Shown here: positions 1 to 4,917 of the stretch, in pieces
How positions within the stretch are numbered: position 1 is the first letter of the stretch
How the letters are laid out: each line of letters begins with the position of its first letter
Source of the DNA: Pseudomonadota bacterium
Lineage (GTDB): Bacteria > Pseudomonadota > Alphaproteobacteria > Acetobacterales > Acetobacteraceae
Assembly (NCBI GenBank): GCA_021815835.1
Contig: JAKAZN010000127.1
Span: forward strand, 1 to 6,178
Direction of reading: 5' to 3'
DNA length: 6,178 bases
Program-made: the position numbers and the translations under genes
The notes under the pieces: model-generated
Database searches by the model: none
What the model was told of the DNA's origin: nothing
The model's input: the letters and a program-made list of their open reading frames with translations, nothing else

Positions 1-51
1 ATAGACCGCGAGGCCCCCGCGCAGCCCATCCAGGCACGCCATCCGCCGCAT
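1..51 (-). CDS. Acyltransferase-3 family membrane protein, N-terminus only (partial)
   Basis: Reading leftward from the ATG at 51, the 17 codons inside the window give MRRMACLDGLRGGLAVY. The core LDGLRGGLAVY is very close to the LDGLRGLAAL-type motif that opens acyltransferase-3 (OafA/YrhL-like) proteins, where it begins the first membrane helix. These enzymes have about ten membrane segments and transfer acetyl or other acyl groups to surface or periplasmic glycans; the substrate cannot be read from this piece. The start at 51 is preferred because an AAAGGG purine run (58-63) lies 6 nt upstream; an in-frame ATG at 42 is the alternative. The rest of the gene is outside the window. The call rests on one short but distinctive motif. 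Confidence 0.6.
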   Translation of the reverse strand, partial: MRRMACLDGLRGGLAVY

Positions 52-140
52 CCCGCGCCCTTTCCCGCCGTGGCGCGCGGCAGGATAGGGGGCGGGGGTT
101 AACGCGCGGCGAATGCGGTGGGCGCGGCGCCGGGATAGGA

Positions 141-383
141 TTGTGCATCCTGAACGTGGCGCGCGATACACGCTTCGTGCTGGATCTAACCGGCGGGGTA
201 GGTGGGTTCACGACCGCCGCAGGGGTGGTCAGTGCGCTCCGGAGTGACGGACATGGGGGGACGCTGCTGCTGGGGATTGGGCCGGGGACGTCGGTAATCG
301 ACTTCGTCAACACACAGGCTGGCGCGCTGACTGCAGGTCGTTTCAGGGTTGGTCGACGTGGATGTGCACCTCAGGTCGGATAG
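141..383 (+). pseudogene. Possible C-terminal remnant of a large secreted repeat-type protein
   Basis: The plus frame opens with a TTG at 141 and ends with TAG at 381-383. It encodes a glycine-rich, beta-strand-like stretch containing SDGHGGTLLLG (codons 35-45, from 243), then SVIDFVN (codons 51-57) and LTAGRFRVG (codons 63-71, ending at 353). From memory, this pattern (SDGHGGTL, a short gap, IDFVN, then LTA.F..G) resembles the last repeat of large secreted or calcium-binding-type proteins in alphaproteobacteria, and such proteins often end right after this point. There is no convincing start codon or ribosome binding site and no upstream body of a protein, so it would be a broken fragment. 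The nine residues after RFRVG look non-homologous: the next codon is CGA, one transition from the stop TGA. It could also be chance coding. Confidence 0.3.
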
Positions 384-393
384 AGTTCGCCCA

Positions 394-425
394 GCTTGTC
401 GCCATGACGGCTTGTCGCCATGACG
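394..425. repeat. Perfect 16-bp tandem duplication
   Basis: GCTTGTCGCCATGACG occurs twice with no gap, at 394-409 and 410-425, with no mismatch. The flanking bases do not extend the match. It lies about 80 bp downstream of the mazF stop in non-coding DNA. A perfect short direct duplication of this kind usually reflects recent slippage or break repair. A similar 17-bp duplication lies in the ccdA remnant about 1.05 kb away. Confidence 0.9.
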
Positions 426-505
426 TCTGTGGCGCTCGCGGTTTTGCAGCGCAGATACTCCCATCAATTCGCATAGCGCAACGTGAACCCCAGGCGTCGC
501 CGATG

Positions 506-853
506 TCACCCCTTGATCCTGGGCGAAACGGCCAGTCCCAGGAACACGAGCACCGCCTGATTGAGCCGCAGGATGTCCTCGTCGTCCAACCTGCCGATGC
601 GCGTGCCAAGCTTGGTCTTCGCGACGGTGGTGATCTTGTCCACCATCAGCCGGCACGTAGCGCGCAAGCCGTTGCGCTCGTTTGGTTCCACCACCAGGCG
701 GAAGATCGGCGCTTCCGTCGCATCCGTGGTGAACGCACAGACCGTGATGGAGTCGGTCGCCTCGAAGCTGTCATCCTGGACGATGACGACAGGGCGCGGC
801 TTGCCCGCATAATCCTTGCCGCCGGCGGCGGTCCAGATATCGCCGCGTCTCAT
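506..853 (-). CDS. mazF: MazF/PemK-family toxin, endoribonuclease
   Basis: A 115-residue protein of typical MazF length. MazF toxins are sequence-specific ribonucleases that cut mRNA (sometimes tRNA or rRNA) and halt translation when their antitoxin is degraded. Family marks seen are the N-terminal RGDIW (3-7), the GKPRPVVIV loop and strand (17-25, including the conserved Arg-Pro of the active-site loop), CAFTT (39-43), and the C-terminal run CRLMVDKITTV (67-77) then IGRLDDEDI (86-94), which matches the dimer and active-site half of the fold. It appears intact. Its ATG overlaps the antitoxin stop as ATGA (850-853), so the pair should be translationally coupled with antitoxin made first. The GAGG at the end of the antitoxin gene is about 10 nt upstream, a loose spacing. 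Cleavage specificity cannot be read from sequence. Confidence 0.92.
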   Translation of the reverse strand: MRRGDIWTAAGGKDYAGKPRPVVIVQDDSFEATDSITVCAFTTDATEAPIFRLVVEPNERNGLRATCRLMVDKITTVAKTKLGTRIGRLDDEDILRLNQAVLVFLGLAVSPRIKG

Positions 854-1089
854 GCATCGCCACCCTCTTCGTCCGCCAGGGCCGACACCGCGTCGATGAA
901 GGCCTGATCCGCATCGGCATGGGCGCTGGCCGCAACGGCAAGGGATTGCCGGCGCGCTGCCGCGCGGAAGGCGGGGGCACGGACATCCGGCACCCAGATC
1001 TGGATGGGGCGGAGTCCCAGCCCGCGCAGGCGCTGACGATGCTCTCGCACCTTCAGGCGGGAAGGCTTGGGGGGCGCGGACGAGGCCAT
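850..1089 (-). CDS. mazE: MazE-like antitoxin (DUF3018 type)
   Basis: A 79-residue protein directly upstream of mazF and overlapping it by 4 bp, the usual antitoxin-first order. The diagnostic stretch is LRGLGLRPIQIWVPDVRAP (21-39) followed by ARRQS (45-49). It matches the MazE-like antitoxin family formerly called DUF3018, distinct from the AbrB-fold MazE of Escherichia coli. The acidic, alanine-rich tail (about 55-79, ending ADEEGGDA) is the likely flexible toxin-wrapping segment. It should neutralise MazF and, with it, repress its own promoter. The ATG at 1089 is supported by GGAG (1098-1101) with an 8-nt spacer. A 14-bp perfect palindrome lies 17 bp upstream of the start. Confidence 0.88.
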   Translation of the reverse strand: MASSAPPKPSRLKVREHRQRLRGLGLRPIQIWVPDVRAPAFRAAARRQSLAVAASAHADADQAFIDAVSALADEEGGDA

Positions 1090-1105
1090 GGCATGGTCTC
1101 CGACG

Positions 1106-1119
1106 GGTTACATGTAACC
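1106..1119. promoter_or_regulatory. 14-bp perfect palindrome, candidate mazEF operator
   Basis: GGTTACATGTAACC is a perfect inverted repeat centred between 1112 and 1113, between the decayed ccdAB remnant and the mazE ribosome binding site. It is an AT-leaning site in GC-rich DNA. TA operons are normally self-repressed by antitoxin dimers binding such palindromes over the promoter, so this is the obvious operator. A possible promoter is TGGTCA and TAGGTT with a 17-bp spacer, the second hexamer overlapping the palindrome, but both hexamers are weak and I do not rely on them. Confidence 0.6.
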
Positions 1120-1290
1120 TATCATTGATCGCCGGGCCTGACCAGACTCTCTCGTCGGTCGGCCCCGCTCCGTCGGGGCGGGAGGGCCCTGCTCCCGATC
1201 AGCGTGACGCACCTCAAGCCGCGGGACGGCCGGTCCCGGGACACGATCCCGGCCGCGTCCGGGTGTCGGAAAGACATCGGGCCGGACCAT
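1108..1290 (-). pseudogene. Probable ccdB toxin remnant (5' end only recognisable)
   Basis: An ATG at 1288-1290 starts exactly where a ccdB gene would begin, overlapping the ancestral ccdA stop position. The first codons read MVRPDVFPTPGRGRDRVP, close to the usual CcdB opening (M-A-R-x-D-V-F-x-N-P, a short variable loop, then VP). After about codon 18 the similarity fades. The frame ends at 60 residues, short of the roughly 100 of CcdB, and its stop lies within the mazEF operator palindrome. CcdB toxins poison DNA gyrase; this piece lacks the body and the C-terminal toxic segment and should be inactive. Internal deletion or repeated frameshifts could explain it. The evidence is position plus a short N-terminal match. 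Confidence 0.4.
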
Positions 1291-1558
1291 CGGAACTGGC
1301 GGAATTCGGCCAACTTCAGGCCGTGCTGTTCGACGTATTCGTTCCAGGCATCCATCACCGGGCGGTTTTCCGCGAGCCAGTGCCGCGCCTTGGCCGCCGC
1401 CACGGTCGCGGCGAGACCCGCCTCGCACGCCCGGGAGAAATAGACGTGGAATGCCCTGGCTTCGACCAGTAAAGGCTTCGGCCCAGTAAAGGCTTCGGCA
1501 AGATGACGTTGGTTGCCTGGCGGGAGCGTGGTTTCGCGGCGACGGCCTGCCTGGGCAT
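1290..1558 (-). pseudogene. ccdA: ccdA-type antitoxin gene, frameshifted by a 17-bp duplication
   Basis: The frame from ATG 1558 begins MPRQAVAAKP and reaches RQATNVILPKPLL, then goes out of frame at a perfect 17-bp tandem repeat (1466-1499). Removing one copy joins it to VEARAF, then FSRACEAGLAATV, then HWLAENRPVMDAWNEYVEQH and GLKLAEFRQF. The result is a clean 83-residue CcdA: an N-terminal ribbon-helix-helix DNA-binding half (RQATNV, SRACE) and the C-terminal toxin-binding tail with the typical WLAENR, AWNEYVE and FRQF signatures. The start at 1558 is preferred over the in-frame ATG at 1570 because GGAG (1565-1568) sits 6 nt upstream. The codon after FRQF is CGA (1290-1292), where TGA would give the usual stop/start overlap with ccdB, so the stop appears lost as well. 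As it stands no full antitoxin can be made. Confidence 0.8.
1466..1499. repeat. Perfect 17-bp tandem duplication inside ccdA
   Basis: CCAGTAAAGGCTTCGGC occurs twice head to tail (1466-1482 and 1483-1499) with no mismatch. As 17 is not a multiple of three, it shifts the minus-strand ccdA frame. The exact identity of the copies suggests a recent event, or a sequence or assembly artefact. The unit also contains a short internal echo (GGCTTCG and the upstream GGCTTCGA), which could have promoted slippage. Confidence 0.92.
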
Positions 1559-1584
1559 GAGTGACTCCATGACGTACGGGTCAG

Positions 1585-1612
1585 CTTATGCGCGCGATTA
1601 TGCGCATCGCAA
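1585..1612 (-). promoter_or_regulatory. Weak candidate promoter of the ccdA remnant
   Basis: In the 47 bp between the ABC ATPase stop and the ccdA start region, the minus strand reads TTGCGA (1607-1612), a 16-bp spacer, then CATAAG (1585-1590), each matching four of six consensus bases. The 8-mer GCGCATAA (minus strand) occurs twice with a 12-bp period (1586-1593 and 1598-1605), which could be a repeated operator half-site. No T-run hairpin marks the end of the transporter transcript here. This is weak evidence. Confidence 0.25.
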
Positions 1613-1617
1613 TCCGC

Positions 1618-2949
1618 CTACGCCGCATCCTCCAGGAAGAACTGCTCGGCCTCCTCGTCGTAGCCGTACAGCTCCGCGTACCGCCCCCACGCGATCGCCA
1701 CCCGCAACGTATCCTCGGCGTAATCCGCCGACATGTGATCCTCCAGCTCGTCGCGGAACCGCACCGCCGCGGCGCGATGGTTCCAGCGTTCGTCCAGCAC
1801 CTGGCGGATCGTCGCGACCACCGGCACATGCGCGCGCAGCGCCGCGGCGAACAGCGCCTTGCGCGCATCCGTCTCGGCCGAGGCGAAGCCGCGCCCCGCC
1901 TCGGTCAGCAGGATGTCGCCCTCCGCCAGCTCCGCGAAGCCCAGCATCTGCAAGGTCTCGCCGAGCGGGAACAGTTCGTCGGTTTCCAGTTGCAGCGCCG
2001 CGGCCAGCGCCGGCAGGTCGGCGCGCCCGTGATAGGGCGCGCCGGCGAGCGTTTCCATCAGCCCCGCCATCAGGTTGGTGCCCACCCGATGCAGCGGCAC
2101 CACCCGCGCCGCCGGCGCGGGACCCGGCGCGGCCGGCGGGGCGGGCGCGGGACGGCGGGTCATCAGCGCGTAGATATCCTCCACCTTCTGGCGGAAGGCC
2201 GGATCCTGGCGGTTGCGCGGATGCGGCAAATTGACCGCGAGCTCGTGCTCCACCCGTCCCGGATTGACCGCGAAGACCAGGATGCGGTCGCACATCAGCA
2301 CCGCCTCCTCGATGTTGTGCGTCACCATCAGCACCGATTTCACCGGCAGGCGGCGCTCGATCCAGAGATCGATCAGATCGGTGCGCAAGGTCTCGGCGGT
2401 CAGCACATCGAGCGCGCTGAACGGCTCGTCCATCAGCAGCAGGTCGGGATGCACCACCAGCGCGCGCGCCAGGCCCACCCGCTGGCGCATCCCGCCCGAA
2501 AGTTCCTTCGGATAGGCGTTCTCGAACCCGTCGAGGCCGATGAGGTCGATCGCCTCCAGCGCGCGCCTGGTGCGCTCGGCGCGCGGGATGCCGCGGGCTT
2601 CCAGGCCCAGTTCCACATTGGCCTGCACGGTGAGCCAGGGAAACAGCGCGAAGCTCTGAAACACCATCGCCACGCCCTCCGGCGGGCCGTCGAGCGCCGA
2701 GCCGTGCCACAATACCTCCCCAGCCGTCGGCCGCAGCAGCCCGGCGATGATCCGCAGCAGGGTCGATTTGCCGGACCCGGAACGGCCAAGCAGCGCCACC
2801 ATCTCGTGCTCGCGCAAGGTGAGCGCGACGTCATCGAGCACCAGCAGATCGGCCGCGGCGTCCTTATGGTACGCCTGCCGGCACCCGCGCACGGACAGCA
2901 GCGGCGGATCGGCGAGATCGGTCATGTGGTCGGCCATCCCATCGGTCAT
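1618..2949 (-). CDS. ABC transporter ATP-binding protein with C-terminal AAA-associated domain (nitrate/sulfonate/bicarbonate type)
   Basis: A 443-residue cytoplasmic ATPase powering uptake through the adjacent fused permease. The ATPase domain (about 15-265) has Walker A GRSGSGKST (55-63), Q-loop FQSFALFPW (97-105), signature LSGGMRQR (150-157), Walker B LLLMDE (170-175), D-loop SALD (178-181) and switch histidine in VTHN (about 211); all catalytic residues are present. The FALFPWLTV and THNIEEA motifs are typical of the nitrate/taurine/sulfonate importers (NrtD/SsuB/TauB). A Pro/Ala-rich linker (about 267-281) leads to an extra domain of roughly 160 residues ending in an acidic tail (EEAEQFFLED). 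I recognise this as the AAA-associated C-terminal domain found on a subset of these ATPases; its role is not established. The ATG at 2949 is chosen over the GTG at 2964 because GGGAG lies 8 nt upstream. The gene starts 34 nt after the permease stop, so it is surely in the same operon. The substrate is unknown. Confidence 0.93.
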   Translation of the reverse strand: MTDGMADHMTDLADPPLLSVRGCRQAYHKDAAADLLVLDDVALTLREHEMVALLGRSGSGKSTLLRIIAGLLRPTAGEVLWHGSALDGPPEGVAMVFQSFALFPWLTVQANVELGLEARGIPRAERTRRALEAIDLIGLDGFENAYPKELSGGMRQRVGLARALVVHPDLLLMDEPFSALDVLTAETLRTDLIDLWIERRLPVKSVLMVTHNIEEAVLMCDRILVFAVNPGRVEHELAVNLPHPRNRQDPAFRQKVEDIYALMTRRPAPAPPAAPGPAPAARVVPLHRVGTNLMAGLMETLAGAPYHGRADLPALAAALQLETDELFPLGETLQMLGFAELAEGDILLTEAGRGFASAETDARKALFAAALRAHVPVVATIRQVLDERWNHRAAAVRFRDELEDHMSADYAEDTLRVAIAWGRYAELYGYDEEAEQFFLEDAA

Positions 2950-2957
2950 GTCGTTCG

Positions 2958-2962
2958 CTCCC
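2958..2962 (-). promoter_or_regulatory. Ribosome binding site deciding the ATPase start
   Basis: On the minus strand GGGAG lies 8 nt before the ATG at 2949. The alternative GTG start at 2964 would lie upstream of this site and has no comparable purine run in front of it, so the shorter product is favoured. Further in-frame ATGs at about 2937 and 2925 lack a site as good. Confidence 0.55.
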
Positions 2963-2983
2963 ACGCTTCGCGCGGCCGCCCCC

Positions 2984-4717
2984 CTAATACGTCATCCGCC
3001 GGATAGCGAACTCATGCAGCGGCCGCCACAGCATCCGGTTGAACGCCACCACATACGCCGACATCACCACGATCCCCAGCATCACCCGCGCCATGTCCCC
3101 CCGCGCCGTCGCCACCGCGATATACGCCCCCAGCCCATGCGCGGTCAGCTGCGTCGATCCCCACGACGCGACCTCGGTCACGATGGCCGCGTTCCACGCC
3201 GCCCCCGAGGCGGTGATCAGCCCCGTCACCAGATAGGGAAAAATCCCCGGCAGCGCGACGCTGCGCCACCACAACCACCCACCCACCCGGAAATTTGCCG
3301 CGACTTCCCGCAAATCCCCCGGAAACGCCGCCGCGCCGGCCACCACGTTGAAAAGCACATACCACTGCGTCCCCAGCAGCATCAGCGGCGTGAGGAAGAT
3401 ATCCGCGTTCAGCCGGAACCGCACGATCCCCACAACGACGACCGGAAACAGCAGATTGGCCGGAAACGCCGCCAGGAACTGCGCCACCGGCTGCACCCGC
3501 CGCGCCCAGGCCGGCCGCAGCCCGATCCACACGCCGAGCGGCACCCAGATCGCGCAGGCGATCGCCATCACCACCGCCACGCGCAGCAAGGTGAACGAAC
3601 CGAGCAGCACCGCGTGCCCGACCTCCGCCCACGACAATTCCGCCCCGACGAATTGCACGATCCGCCAGCCCGCCCAGCCGAGCACCGCAACCAGCATCGC
3701 GAGCCACAGCGCGTCCACCGCGCGCGAGGGCGGCCCCGCCCGCCCCCGGCCCAGCACCGGCAGCCGCACCGGCAGCGCGAGCCGCATCCCCCCGATCGTC
3801 GCCGCCAGCACCCCCGCCGCGTCGCCGATCCGGTTGAGCAGGATCGTCCGGCGCATGAGCTTCAGCACCCACGGGTCCTCGGCGGTCGCCGAGGCGGTGG
3901 TCTCGAAGCGGAACTTGTCCGACCACGCGACCAGCGGGCGGAACAGCAGCTGGTCGTAGGCCAGGATCACTACCAGCATGGCCAGGATCGCCCAGGCCAC
4001 CGCCGCCAGATCCCGCCGCTCCAGCGCCAGCGCCACGTAGGAGCCGATGCCGGGCAGCTTCCAGGTGTTGTCGCCGACCGAGATCGCCTCGGCCGCCACC
4101 ACGAAGAACCAGCCGCCGGACATGGACAGCATGGTGTTCCATACCAGGCCCGGCATGGCGAACGGCACCTCCAGCCGCCAGAAGCGCTGCCAGCCGGTCA
4201 GGCGGAAACTGTCGGCCGCCTCGGCCAGGTCGGCCGGCAAGGTGGTCAGCGCCTGGTAGAAACTGAACGCCATGTTCCAGGCCTGGCTGGTGAACACCGC
4301 GAAAATCGCCGCGAGCTCCAGCCCCAGCACGCGGCCGGGGAACAGATTCATGAAGAACACGACGGTGAAGGTCAGGAACCCGAGGATCGGCACCGATTGC
4401 AGGATGTCGAGGATCGGGATCAGGATCATCCCCGCGCGACGCGATTTCGCCGCCGCCGTCGCATAGGTGAACGTGAACACCAGCGAGGCGAACAAGGCCG
4501 CGAACATCCGCAACGTGGTCCGCACCGCGTAACCGGGCAGAAACGCCGGATCGAGCCGCACCGAAACCGCCCCCGGTGCGGCCAACGGCGCCAAGGTGCC
4601 GCGCGCCACATGCCCCACCGCGACCAGCGCGCCGAACACGCACAGGAACGCCGCCGCGTCCCACAGATTGGAGCGACGCCGGGCGGAGGCCAGGGCGGGG
4701 AAAATCGTGCTGGACAT
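2984..4717 (-). CDS. ABC transporter permease with two fused transmembrane domains (anion/sulfonate type)
   Basis: A 577-residue inner-membrane protein, about twice the length of a single binding-protein-dependent permease. It contains two copies of the permease domain. Copy one (about 19-260) has hydrophobic segments near 19-38, 68-90, 97-122, 131-155, 190-212 and 237-257. Copy two (about 335-562) has segments near 335-358, 371-400, 408-432, 439-462, 495-515 and 545-562. Each carries an EAA coupling loop that contacts the ATPase: EAADSFRLTGWQRF (166-179) and EVAANFRVGGWLWW (471-484), both followed by the usual proline a few residues on. This matches the duplicated permease of anion-type importers, so one polypeptide should form the whole channel with two ATPase subunits. 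The ATG at 4717 is chosen because the protein then opens with a short basic stretch (SARRR) before the first helix; longer in-frame extension reads as low-complexity, non-protein-like sequence. No clear ribosome binding site precedes it. No periplasmic binding protein gene is adjacent, and the substrate is unknown. Confidence 0.92.
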   Translation of the reverse strand: MSSTIFPALASARRRSNLWDAAAFLCVFGALVAVGHVARGTLAPLAAPGAVSVRLDPAFLPGYAVRTTLRMFAALFASLVFTFTYATAAAKSRRAGMILIPILDILQSVPILGFLTFTVVFFMNLFPGRVLGLELAAIFAVFTSQAWNMAFSFYQALTTLPADLAEAADSFRLTGWQRFWRLEVPFAMPGLVWNTMLSMSGGWFFVVAAEAISVGDNTWKLPGIGSYVALALERRDLAAVAWAILAMLVVILAYDQLLFRPLVAWSDKFRFETTASATAEDPWVLKLMRRTILLNRIGDAAGVLAATIGGMRLALPVRLPVLGRGRAGPPSRAVDALWLAMLVAVLGWAGWRIVQFVGAELSWAEVGHAVLLGSFTLLRVAVVMAIACAIWVPLGVWIGLRPAWARRVQPVAQFLAAFPANLLFPVVVVGIVRFRLNADIFLTPLMLLGTQWYVLFNVVAGAAAFPGDLREVAANFRVGGWLWWRSVALPGIFPYLVTGLITASGAAWNAAIVTEVASWGSTQLTAHGLGAYIAVATARGDMARVMLGIVVMSAYVVAFNRMLWRPLHEFAIRRMTY

Positions 4718-4842
4718 GGCGTGACCGGCGGGTCGGGGGCGGCCCGTCGCTGTGCGGCTCCATGTTGTGGGGGCGAGCAGAGAGGATGGGAGGTGGGGAC
4801 GGGCGGTGGGGGACGCTGGCTGCGCCGCTCCGCCGATGCAGG

Positions 4843-4872
4843 CTCTTAGCCCGTCCCGCAACGGGCTGTCAC
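4843..4872 (-). promoter_or_regulatory. Candidate promoter of the transporter operon with an inverted repeat in its spacer
   Basis: On the minus strand, GTGACA (4867-4872) and TAAGAG (4843-4848) are 18 bp apart. The first is one base from the -35 consensus; the second matches only three of six -10 positions. Between them, and overlapping both ends by one base, lies a perfect inverted repeat, AGCCCGT and ACGGGCT around a 6-nt loop (4848-4867). A repressor site in the spacer would be a natural way to control the transporter. The same repeat could instead be an RNA hairpin 51 nt after the dut stop, but no T-run follows on the minus strand, so it is not a normal intrinsic terminator. The permease start is about 125 bp downstream, and nothing else of note was seen in 4718-4842. 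Confidence 0.3.
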
Positions 4873-4877
4873 CTGCG

Positions 4878-4889
4878 CGGCGCGCGCCG
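4878..4889. repeat. 12-bp GC palindrome between dut and the transporter operon
   Basis: CGGCGCGCGCCG is a perfect palindrome about 29 bp downstream of the dut stop and next to the inverted repeat at 4848-4867. In DNA this GC-rich such a string can arise by chance. It could also be a small RNA hairpin at the end of the coaBC-dut transcript. Confidence 0.4.
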
Positions 4890-4917
4890 TGTCAGAGACA
4901 ATCCAGTTACCGCGGGC

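Larger units (their letters stand above)
52..505. other. Gene-poor stretch between the acyltransferase and mazF
   Basis: About 450 bp with no intact gene that I can support. It contains the presumed leader of the acyltransferase, a degraded plus-strand coding fragment (141-383) and a perfect tandem duplication (394-425). Base composition from about 140 to 500 is visibly less GC-rich than the ABC transporter and coaBC regions. No tRNA-like cloverleaf, strong hairpin followed by a T-run, or transposon end was seen. Open frames that run from here into mazF on either strand are shadows of mazF. Confidence 0.5.

Noticed and set aside
394..425. Start of a CRISPR array or target-site duplication of an insertion sequence
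   Set aside because: The two copies abut with no spacer and only two exist, and there is no element between them, so neither explanation fits.
362..907. A 181-codon plus-strand frame over mazF
   Set aside because: It is the antisense shadow of the MazF toxin; the minus-strand family motifs decide.
1588..3006. A 472-codon plus-strand open frame over the ATPase gene
   Set aside because: It is the antisense shadow of the ATPase, with Arg/His/Gln-rich composition and no recognisable fold.
3012..4763. A long second minus-strand frame inside the permease
   Set aside because: It is Gly/Arg/Ala-rich with no membrane segments, the usual out-of-frame shadow in GC-rich DNA. The chosen frame has two full permease domains with EAA loops.
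2747..4849. A 700-codon open frame on the plus strand over the permease and the 5' end of the ATPase
   Set aside because: Its product is a low-complexity run rich in Arg, His, Pro and Gln with no domain, typical of antisense reading of GC-biased codons. The minus strand has clear ABC transporter motifs across the same bases.
4717..4861. N-terminal extension of the permease to a start at 4861
   Set aside because: The 48 added residues are low-complexity (Pro/Arg/Ala/Ser), with no signal sequence or motif, and would cross the inverted repeat and candidate promoter.
4848..4867. Intrinsic terminator for coaBC-dut
   Set aside because: The stem is good (7 perfect pairs), but the minus strand continues with AAGAGCC rather than a T-run, so I list it only as an inverted repeat in a possible regulatory site.
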